From the NCBI RefSeq assembly GCF_900142225.1, contig NZ_FRAD01000028.1, positions 1 to 30,772 on the forward strand: a DNA stretch of 30,772 bases. Reading direction: 5' to 3'. The position numbers were made by a program, and so were the translations under genes. The notes beneath the pieces were generated by a model. That model did not search any database, was not told where the DNA came from, and saw only the letters and a list, made by a program, of their open reading frames with translations. The DNA is from Hathewaya proteolytica DSM 3090. Its GTDB lineage: Bacteria; Bacillota; Clostridia; Clostridiales; Clostridiaceae. Shown here in pieces: positions 1-6,166 of this stretch. Positions within the stretch are counted from its first letter, which is position 1; the number at the start of each line of letters is the position of its first letter.

Positions 1-1111
1 CAAAAGATGGCGTAAATCATACAGAGAATCTGGGGAACTAGGGCTTAGGGATACTAGAAAATTTAATAGTGGTAGACCTTTAAATCGTGAGTTATCTATG
101 GAAGAAATAATAGCCAAAAAAGATGCTGAAATAGCTTATTGGAAAGCTGAAGCTGAATTACTAAAAAAAATCGAGCTGCAAGAAAGGCAGGTGAAAAGAG
201 GTGAATTAAAAGCAGCTATTATCTTTAAACTTATTCAGGACATCATTTCAAAATACAATTTTAAAAATATGGTTAGCCATTTATGCAAAGTAGCAGAGGT
301 ATCAAGAACAGGTTATTATAGTTACATAAAATCATTAGAAAATAGAAATATACGAGAACAAAGAGATTTACAACTCAAAGAGGTAATATTCAAAGCTTTT
401 AATCATAGAGGATATAAGAAAGGTTCTAGATCTATTAAAATGGTTCTAGAGAATGAATTCAATTTAATTATTAATAGAAAATGCATACAGAGAATTATGA
501 GAAAGTATAACATCAAATGTCCTATTAGAAAAGCAAATCCATATAGAAGGATGATGAAAGCAACTAAAGAACATACTGTTGTACCAAATCTTTTGAATAG
601 AAACTTTAAACAAGAGGTTCCTGGGAAAGTTCTACTAACAGATATAACATACATCCCATATGGAGCTTCCTGTATGGCGTATCTATCAACTATTAAAGAT
701 GCATCAACAAATGAGATACTATCATATAATTTGTCTAATCGTCTTACTCTTGATATAGCAACTGAAACTATAGAAAAATTAATGACACAAAATAAAAATT
801 TATTACATAAAGGTGCATTTATACATTCAGATCAAGGGGCTCACTATACTAGTCCAAAATTTCAAAAATTACTAAAGAAATATAGTCTTGGTCAATCCAT
901 GTCAAGAAGAGGAAATTGTTGGGATAACGCTCCTCAAGAATCATTTTTCGGCCATATGAAAGATGAGATAGATTCTAAAAGTTGTTCTACATTTAAGGAA
1001 TTACAGTTTATAATAGATGATTATATGGAGTACTATAATAACTTTAGATATCAATGGGGATTAAAAAAGCTGACTCCTATACAATATAGAAATCAGCTTT
1101 TAGCTGTCTAG
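1..1111 (+). CDS. IS3-family transposase, 5'-truncated by window edge
   Basis: The reading frame is open from base 2, so the gene starts outside the window; the ATG at 98 is internal. The catalytic core is an rve-type DDE integrase fold. Counting from that ATG, the motifs are TDITY (Asp182), HSDQG (Asp245) and PQESFF (Glu281), with 35 residues between the second Asp and the Glu, the classic DD(35)E spacing. The N-terminal part visible here contains a Lys/Glu-rich likely coiled coil (roughly 98-190), normally the OrfA leucine-zipper region. OrfA-like and OrfB-like parts lie in one frame across an A8 run near 163-170, so no -1 frameshift is needed here, unlike most IS3 members. Together with the 72 codons at 30557-30772 the joined protein would be about 440 residues. 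The DDE residues are intact, so it may be active. Confidence 0.92.
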   Translation, partial: KRWRKSYRESGELGLRDTRKFNSGRPLNRELSMEEIIAKKDAEIAYWKAEAELLKKIELQERQVKRGELKAAIIFKLIQDIISKYNFKNMVSHLCKVAEVSRTGYYSYIKSLENRNIREQRDLQLKEVIFKAFNHRGYKKGSRSIKMVLENEFNLIINRKCIQRIMRKYNIKCPIRKANPYRRMMKATKEHTVVPNLLNRNFKQEVPGKVLLTDITYIPYGASCMAYLSTIKDASTNEILSYNLSNRLTLDIATETIEKLMTQNKNLLHKGAFIHSDQGAHYTSPKFQKLLKKYSLGQSMSRRGNCWDNAPQESFFGHMKDEIDSKSCSTFKELQFIIDDYMEYYNNFRYQWGLKKLTPIQYRNQLLAV

Positions 1112-1132
1112 ACTTTTTCAAAATGTCCTTGA

Positions 1133-1143
1133 CATAGGATCCA
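1133..1143. repeat. Right terminal inverted repeat of the IS
   Basis: CATAGGATCCA is the perfect 11-bp inverted copy of the left end at 30472-30482. It ends in CA, as IS3-family ends usually do. Confidence 0.85.
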
Positions 1144-1202
1144 TTTTAAAAAAGAGGATGTCCTTTTTATAATTCAAATTGCATATTTACAACTTATATA
1201 TT

Positions 1203-1895
1203 CTATCCTGTTACTTTTTCATCGTCAATCTGCTCCACATTGTCTTGAAACTGATCCTCATCGTTGCAAACATCAATTTCAACGTCTCCTCTTTCCATTT
1301 TTGAAATGGATACTTCATAGGCCATTTTTTCTATCACATCGTCATTTATTTTCTTTTGATACTGCCTGCTTTGAAGGCGTCCCCAAATTTTTATGTTGTC
1401 TCCCACCTCCAAGGTCTTGCAATACCTAGAGTTTCGTCCCCACGCAATAGTTGGTATATAGTCAGATTTATTGTAAGGCCTATTTACAGCCAGTAGCATA
1501 TCTGCTATTTCTCTTCCAAAAGGTGTTTTTCTATATATCGGGCTCTTGCAGATATATCCGTTAAGAAAAATTTGATTGGGATTCTTACTTTTCTCTTCAC
1601 ATTCATATACCTCTCTAGCAAATACAGTTAGTATAAGCCTATTGGTGCCCTCTACATACTTGTTGTATGATCTAAGTTGGCCTTCAACAACTATGTTTTT
1701 TCCCCTACAAACCTGAAAATTTGTCAACAGCCTTTCAGAAATAGTTACATTTAACTTGTCCTTTGCTTTGCTTAATCTAGGTACATCCATATTAAACGAA
1801 TAAAAACCCTCGCCATACATATTGTGGCTGAACTTCAATTCGGACACTATAGACCCTTCCAGATAAATGTTATTATTGCTCATTAAATTTTCCAT
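1203..1895 (-). CDS. SSB-like tandem OB-fold protein
   Basis: The 230-residue product looks like two single-stranded-DNA-binding (SSB/PriB-like) OB folds in tandem, roughly residues 8-95 and 107-195. The second half is the clearer one, with NQIFLNGYICKSP, then a P-x-x-AWGRN segment and VGDNIKIWGRLQSR, the pattern of SSB strands 4 and 5. The C-terminus is acidic but lacks the DDDIPF-type tip of replicative SSB, so it is probably an accessory protein and not the main SSB. A purine-rich AGGGGT stretch lies just before the first ATG; the fifth codon is also ATG and is a possible start. It has its own predicted promoter with a large hairpin over it (1970-2022). It is the first gene beside the IS. 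Confidence 0.75.
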   Translation of the reverse strand: MENLMSNNNIYLEGSIVSELKFSHNMYGEGFYSFNMDVPRLSKAKDKLNVTISERLLTNFQVCRGKNIVVEGQLRSYNKYVEGTNRLILTVFAREVYECEEKSKNPNQIFLNGYICKSPIYRKTPFGREIADMLLAVNRPYNKSDYIPTIAWGRNSRYCKTLEVGDNIKIWGRLQSRQYQKKINDDVIEKMAYEVSISKMERGDVEIDVCNDEDQFQDNVEQIDDEKVTG

Positions 1896-1969
1896 ATACC
1901 CCTCTTCCCTTCTGTTACTAATATTTTATTTTTTCTACTAATACCCCTAGACTATTAGTCCTGTGGTAC

Positions 1970-2007
1970 GAGATGTATTGTAATATATTTCCATTATAAT
2001 ACATCTC
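1970..2007. promoter_or_regulatory. Operator-like inverted repeat over the SSB-like gene promoter
   Basis: The arms GAGATGTATTGTAAT (1970-1984) and ATTATAATACATCTC (1993-2007) pair over 15 bp with one mismatch (G-U in RNA) around an 8-base loop. There is no T-run on either side, so a terminator is unlikely. It overlaps the predicted -10 box and start site of the leftward SSB-like gene, which suggests a repressor site or a 5' hairpin in its mRNA. Confidence 0.55.
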
Positions 2008-2022
2008 ATATATAGATTTCAA
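1993..2022 (-). promoter_or_regulatory. Predicted sigma-A promoter of the SSB-like gene
   Basis: On the minus strand TTGAAA (2017-2022), an 18-base spacer and a perfect TATAAT (1993-1998) lie about 100 bases before the start codon of the SSB-like gene. Confidence 0.55.
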
Positions 2023-2051
2023 TACTTTTTTTAAAATTTATTTTATTATTT

Positions 2052-2891
2052 CTATTCTATATTTTTTTCTTCAATTTTATCTTTTTCCTTCTTATCCTCT
2101 ACTTCCTTGGATACATCATTAGTTTTCTTTTTTTCAATCTCCTTTGACACTTGTTTTCCATTGTGGTCTAGTTCGTAATTATCCTGATAGATTAATTCCG
2201 ATACTGGCACAATCTTATAGCCATCAGCTTGAAGCTTCTCTATTATCTTTGGAAGATTTTCAGGTGTGTACTTGGCATTATTGTGAAATAGGATTATGGA
2301 GCCTGGTTTAACATTTGCTACAACCCTATCATACTCAGCCTTAGCCCCCTTCTCTTTCCAATCCAAACTGTCAACATCCCACTGAATGCACTTGTGTCCA
2401 GTGCTCTCAATAGCTTCAATAGCTTTATTGTCATAGGCACCAGATGGGAACCTGAATAATTTTGTCTTCTCATCTGTAATAGTCATAATTTTTGCATCCG
2501 TAGCTGCAACTTCTTGAATAATTTTTTCTTTTGATAGTTTTGTCATATCAGCATGAGAATTAGAGTGATTTCCTATTTCATGGCCTCTCTCATGGATCAA
2601 TTTTACTTTATCGGGATACTTGTCTACCCAACCACCTACAAGAAAAAAGGTTGACTTTACTTTATACTTATCCAATACATCAATTAAATTTTGTGTATTG
2701 TCAGCCCCCCAACTAGCGTCAAAAGATATTGCTACCTTCTTTTCCTCTGTGCCAACAGAATAGATGGGTAATTTTTTATTCATGGCAATGGTATATGTAG
2801 TCTTATTCTTTATACCCACTGCTACACATACTAAAACTAAAAGAACCAGACAAACACCACCATACGAAATGTTTTTCTTGCTAAACTTCAT
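2052..2891 (-). CDS. Membrane-anchored polysaccharide deacetylase, PdaB-like (CE4/NodB)
   Basis: The product (279 residues) has a short Lys-containing N-terminus, one hydrophobic anchor (about 10-26) and a NodB domain (about 52-235). CE4 motifs seen are FDASWG (Asp58), HSNSH (His109, His113), RFPSGAY (Arg147), the WDVDSLDW segment, and ILFHNN (His203). The second Asp of the usual TFDDGP motif, normally a metal ligand, is Ala59 here, as in PdaB-type sporulation proteins with FDxSWG. A role on cortex or cell-wall glycan during sporulation is therefore inferred. The last 35 residues are a Lys/Glu-rich tail. The frame is open further upstream, but AGGAGG seven bases before the ATG at 2891 fixes the start. 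It is divergent from the DUF4364 gene. Confidence 0.82.
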   Translation of the reverse strand: MKFSKKNISYGGVCLVLLVLVCVAVGIKNKTTYTIAMNKKLPIYSVGTEEKKVAISFDASWGADNTQNLIDVLDKYKVKSTFFLVGGWVDKYPDKVKLIHERGHEIGNHSNSHADMTKLSKEKIIQEVAATDAKIMTITDEKTKLFRFPSGAYDNKAIEAIESTGHKCIQWDVDSLDWKEKGAKAEYDRVVANVKPGSIILFHNNAKYTPENLPKIIEKLQADGYKIVPVSELIYQDNYELDHNGKQVSKEIEKKKTNDVSKEVEDKKEKDKIEEKNIE

Positions 2892-3006
2892 TACAATTCC
2901 TCCTAAATAAATTATCAATAAATTTATATTCAATAATTCCTCTTTATATGATAAAATATTTATATATAGTGTTTTTACACAATACAGTAAGGGAGGTTGT
3001 ATATTT

Positions 3007-3534
3007 TTGAATAATGATTTTTTGGAGCTTGCTGAAAATAAGCTGTTGTTATTATATATAGTCAATGAAATTAAACTTCCTTTATCAAACTTACAACTTA
3101 CAGATATTGTACTGGAAAACGGTCTTATAGATTATTTCAATCTCCAGCAGTATCTTTTAGAGCTTAGCTCCTCTAACCTAGTTCGTTATATTGAAGGAGA
3201 AAATAAAATACGTCTTGTAATAACTGATAAAGGTAAAGATGTGCTTTCCATGTTTTTTGGAAGATTATCCGAAGATAAACTAAAACAAATCGATGACTAT
3301 CTAATTAAACACATGGATAGCATAAGACAAGAAATAAGTATAAAAGCTGAATTTCAATCTTTAAATGATGGTACCTGCATTGTAAACCTTTCTATGTACG
3401 AAAATGAAGTGCCTACAATAGAAATTAAAATTCCAACACCATCCCAGAAAGAAGCAGAAGTTCTTTGTTCTAAATGGAAAAAATCATATCTTACCATGAA
3501 AGATAGCATAAAAAATATTTTATTATCTCAATAA
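3007..3534 (+). CDS. DUF4364 family protein (winged-helix-like)
   Basis: The 175-residue product matches my memory of DUF4364, a short cytosolic family common in Clostridia. Residues 1-80 look like a winged-helix DNA-binding fold: predicted helices, the ITDKG wing-like segment at about 72-76, and LADTI-like helix spacing. The rest is a mixed alpha/beta domain. The start is TTG, placed by GGGAGG about ten bases upstream; no in-frame ATG fits better. It is divergent from the deacetylase gene across 115 bp and ends in a strong hairpin. A regulator role is plausible but not shown by the sequence. Confidence 0.78.
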   Translation: MNNDFLELAENKLLLLYIVNEIKLPLSNLQLTDIVLENGLIDYFNLQQYLLELSSSNLVRYIEGENKIRLVITDKGKDVLSMFFGRLSEDKLKQIDDYLIKHMDSIRQEISIKAEFQSLNDGTCIVNLSMYENEVPTIEIKIPTPSQKEAEVLCSKWKKSYLTMKDSIKNILLSQ

Positions 3535-3567
3535 TAAGAGCCAAAGCGCTTAACTTTGGCTCTTATT
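3533..3567. terminator. Bidirectional terminator between convergent genes
   Basis: A perfect 14-bp stem, AATAAGAGCCAAAG / CTTTGGCTCTTATT, with a 7-base loop and A/T-rich flanks. It lies between the stop codons of the DUF4364 gene and the beta-propeller gene, so it can serve both. Confidence 0.85.
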
Positions 3568-3569
3568 AT

Positions 3570-4445
3570 TTATAATATTACCACAGCTGTTGGTTCATTT
3601 CCAGTTGTTGTCTTAGTTTTTTCTTTTGTGATTAAATTAATTTTATTAAGACAATTACCGTAATAATCTGCCACATACAAATTATCTTCTAGAACTTGAA
3701 TCCCCCGTGGCATTCCGTACACCTTTATATCCTCTATTTTTTTCATATACATAAGATCAAGGACGCTAATTGTTCCATTCTCAAAATTGCCCACATACAC
3801 TTTTTCATTGTATATGCAAAAGTCAACTGGAGATTTACCCACTTCAATTTCCCCTATACTTTTAAAATTTTTACCTAAGAACTTTACATATCCGTTCTTT
3901 CTTCTTCCCATAAAGCTAGTGGTCACAATATACATATTATTAACAGGGCTGTATATAACTTTACCAGGATATTCTCCTACAATGACTTTCTTATTATTTT
4001 CATGATCCTTAAGATCTATTATGGATATGCTATTTTCCATAAAATTATTTACCATAATCTCTTGATTTTCAATATCAATATGAATATTCTTTGGACAATG
4101 ACCACAGGGGATGCTCTCCTGCACTCTTTTCTCTAAAAAGTCAAAAATTTTTATATCATTGCTATCACTGCAAACTACATAAGCTTTATCTTTATATACC
4201 TTAACATCACTACAGTTACTTCCAATGTAATACTCCTCTTTACCATAATTGCTAAGGTCCAATATGCTTATACTCCCTTTATGTTTATTTGCAACAATCA
4301 AATTATTTTTATATCTGCATATGCCATGGGGCCCCACCCTTTCATCTGCAGTACTCAACTTAATTTTTCTAATGGATTCCATGTTCCCACAATCAATTTC
4401 AGAAATAGAATCGGAATAAGAATTGCACACATATATTCTTGACAT
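3570..4445 (-). CDS. YncE/YVTN-type beta-propeller protein, cytosolic
   Basis: The 291-residue product is built of about seven repeats of roughly 40 residues, each with a strand pattern like IYVCN...SISEIDC, LIVANKHKGSISILDL, VYVGNFENGTISVLDL and LYVADYYGNCLNKINL. This is the YVTN/NHL-like propeller signature. There is no signal peptide or membrane segment, unlike many YncE proteins, so it probably acts in the cytosol. It has no recognisable enzyme motif, and ligand and function are unknown. GGAAGGGAGGG just before the ATG fixes the start. It is transcribed alone, divergent from the TSCPD gene. Confidence 0.72.
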   Translation of the reverse strand: MSRIYVCNSYSDSISEIDCGNMESIRKIKLSTADERVGPHGICRYKNNLIVANKHKGSISILDLSNYGKEEYYIGSNCSDVKVYKDKAYVVCSDSNDIKIFDFLEKRVQESIPCGHCPKNIHIDIENQEIMVNNFMENSISIIDLKDHENNKKVIVGEYPGKVIYSPVNNMYIVTTSFMGRRKNGYVKFLGKNFKSIGEIEVGKSPVDFCIYNEKVYVGNFENGTISVLDLMYMKKIEDIKVYGMPRGIQVLEDNLYVADYYGNCLNKINLITKEKTKTTTGNEPTAVVIL

Positions 4446-4482
4446 TTAATCCCTCCCTTCCTTTTATCTATGTACTTTTACC

Positions 4483-4511
4483 TTGATAAGTACAATACTT
4501 TGCTATAAAAT
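4483..4511 (+). promoter_or_regulatory. Predicted promoter of the TSCPD gene
   Basis: TTGATA (4483-4488), a 17-base spacer and TAAAAT (4506-4511) lie 35 bases before the start codon at 4547. Confidence 0.5.
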
Positions 4512-4546
4512 AATATATGACTTTTAAACGAAAGAGGTGACATGGT

Positions 4547-4792
4547 ATGTATGTATACAAAACCAGTGGAGTCTGTTCAAGAAATATTTGCTTTGACCTT
4601 GTAGATGGTAAAGTTAAAAACTTAACCTTTGAAGGTGGTTGCAGTGGCAATCTTAAAGGAATAGCACAGCTTGTTGAGGGAATGAAAGCAGAGGAGGTTA
4701 TAGAAAAACTTCAGGGGACAGTTTGTGGTGACAAAAACACATCTTGTCCTGATCAACTTTCAAAGGCAATTAAAGAAGCTTTGAGCAAGTAA
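4547..4792 (+). CDS. Small TSCPD-domain protein (TIGR03905 type)
   Basis: The 81-residue product is a free-standing TSCPD domain. This domain is otherwise found at the C-terminus of some ribonucleotide reductases and related proteins. The diagnostic end motif NTSCPDQLSKAI is complete. Further cysteines in GVCSRNICFD, EGGCSGN and TVCGD could bind a metal or form redox pairs. AGAGGTG about eight bases before ATG 4547 picks this start over the out-of-frame ATG at 4542. It is monocistronic with its own promoter and terminator. Its function is unknown; a link to nucleotide reduction is by family only. Confidence 0.85.
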   Translation: MYVYKTSGVCSRNICFDLVDGKVKNLTFEGGCSGNLKGIAQLVEGMKAEEVIEKLQGTVCGDKNTSCPDQLSKAIKEALSK

Positions 4793-4798
4793 AAAAAC

Positions 4799-4842
4799 AC
4801 CAGCATCTAGGTCCTGTATAACTTTACAAGCCCAATGCTGGT
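4799..4842. terminator. Hairpin between convergent TSCPD and folC genes
   Basis: ACCAGCAT (4799-4806) pairs perfectly with ATGCTGGT (4835-4842) across a long loop, with an A-run before and a T-rich stretch after. It lies between two converging stop codons and is probably used in both directions. Confidence 0.6.
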
Positions 4843-4847
4843 ATTTT

Positions 4848-6143
4848 CTAATATTTCAATATTATACTTCTCATATCTCCAATCATATAAAGAGAGCCAC
4901 AAATAAGAATCATATCATCCTCATCTGCCTCTGAAATAGCTATCTTATATGCTTCCTTATAATCAGATACGGCAATGGAATTTCCCTTATATGGTTTAAT
5001 CACATCACACAATTCCTCCGCCATGGTAGCTCTATCACTGTGTGGTGACACAGCAATGACCTTCTTTGCCATGGGGGTAATTATACTGACCATTTTTTCT
5101 ACTTCTTTATCTTTCACTATGCCAAGAATAAGGTACAAAGAACGGAACTTAAAATACTTAATTACACTCTCTTTCAGTCTGACCATGGCGTCAATATTGT
5201 GAGCACCATCTATAACTATCAGCGGAGATTTTTTCAAAATTTCCAATCTACCCTTCCAAAATACAGTTTCAAGACCGAGCTTTATGTGTTTCTCTGTTAT
5301 ACAGCATCCCATACTTTGAAGTAATTCAATGACATTTACAGCCACAGCACAATTTAAAAGCTGATGTGTTCCAAGGAGATTTAGCTGAACTTCATATTTG
5401 TTGTTTGAAGTTTTTATAAGAAGCTGTTGCCTAACCTCATTGTCACTTACAACACCTATAAAATCCACATCTTCTTTTTTTACAAATACAGATGGAGCTT
5501 CTTTATCACTGCACACTCTTCTTATAACATCATAAACCTCTGTTTCCTGTGGATATATAACCACTGGAGTTTTCTCCTTAATGATGCCAGCCTTTTCAAA
5601 AGCTATTTTACAGAGAGTATCACCAAGATACTGCATATGATCATAGCTTATGGAGGTAATAACAGAAACAAGAGGGTTTATAATATTTGTTGGGTCCATC
5701 CTGCCACCCATGCCAACTTCCATCACGGCAAAGTCCACTTTTTCTCTTTTAAAGTAAATTAAGCACATACACGTTACAACTTCAAAATACGTTACGGGTT
5801 CATAACCCTCTTCTGCCAATTTTTCAATGCAGGGCTTGAGCTGTTCTATTATCTGCGCCACCGTATTTCGGGGTATGCATTCATTGTTGATCTGAATTCG
5901 TTCCTCAAAGAATTCTATATAAGGGGATGTAAACATCCCCACTTTGTACCCTGCTTTAAATAAAATATTACTCACCATGGCAGTGACAGAGCCCTTACCG
6001 TTGGTACCCGCTATGTGAATAAATTTTAGATCATCTTGTGGATTTCCCAAAAGCTTTAGCAGTCTAGTTATTCTTTCAAGTCCAATTTTCACACCAAACA
6101 TATGAACGCTATCTAAATACTCCATAGCTTCATCATATTTCAT
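4848..6143 (-). CDS. folC: Bifunctional dihydrofolate/folylpolyglutamate synthase
   Basis: The 431-residue product is a Mur-ligase-fold ATP-dependent ligase that joins glutamate to dihydropteroate or to folate, giving the polyglutamyl folates retained in the cytosol. The P-loop GTNGKGS is at residues 46-52, followed by the FTSPYIEFFEERI folate-binding segment, the EVGMGGRMDPTN segment and the C-terminal domain with VIDGAHN. Its length is normal for FolC. AGGAAGGTG precedes the ATG. It starts 23 bases after the valS stop on the same strand, so both are likely one transcript under the valS T-box; valS-folC is a common Firmicute pairing. Confidence 0.96.
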   Translation of the reverse strand: MKYDEAMEYLDSVHMFGVKIGLERITRLLKLLGNPQDDLKFIHIAGTNGKGSVTAMVSNILFKAGYKVGMFTSPYIEFFEERIQINNECIPRNTVAQIIEQLKPCIEKLAEEGYEPVTYFEVVTCMCLIYFKREKVDFAVMEVGMGGRMDPTNIINPLVSVITSISYDHMQYLGDTLCKIAFEKAGIIKEKTPVVIYPQETEVYDVIRRVCSDKEAPSVFVKKEDVDFIGVVSDNEVRQQLLIKTSNNKYEVQLNLLGTHQLLNCAVAVNVIELLQSMGCCITEKHIKLGLETVFWKGRLEILKKSPLIVIDGAHNIDAMVRLKESVIKYFKFRSLYLILGIVKDKEVEKMVSIITPMAKKVIAVSPHSDRATMAEELCDVIKPYKGNSIAVSDYKEAYKIAISEADEDDMILICGSLYMIGDMRSIILKY

Positions 6144-6166
6144 ATTTACACCTTCCTAGGCCCTAA

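Larger units (their letters stand above)
1..1143 (+). mobile_element. IS3-family insertion sequence, right part (left part cut by window edge)
   Basis: This segment contains most of an IS3-family transposase gene and the right end of the element. The right inverted repeat CATAGGATCCA (1133-1143) is the exact reverse complement of TGGATCCTATG at 30472-30482, where a second, same-orientation IS fragment starts. Merging the two fragments over their shared CAAA gives an element of about 1440 bp, the usual size for the IS3/IS150 type. The match between the two ends continues 5 bp outward (TAAAA/TTTTA), so the exact boundary could be 1143 or 1148. Confidence 0.9.

Noticed and set aside
1150..1173. 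Terminator between the IS and the SSB-like gene
   Set aside because: AGG/CCT with A/T pairs gives only three G-C pairs and a bulge, too weak to call.
2892..3065. N-terminal extension of the deacetylase frame by 58 residues
   Set aside because: The extension overlaps the divergent DUF4364 gene, and an ideal AGGAGG supports the internal ATG at 2891, which also gives a proper membrane anchor.
5427..5762. 111-residue plus-strand open frame inside folC
   Set aside because: It is a shadow of folC with no ribosome site and no recognisable domain.
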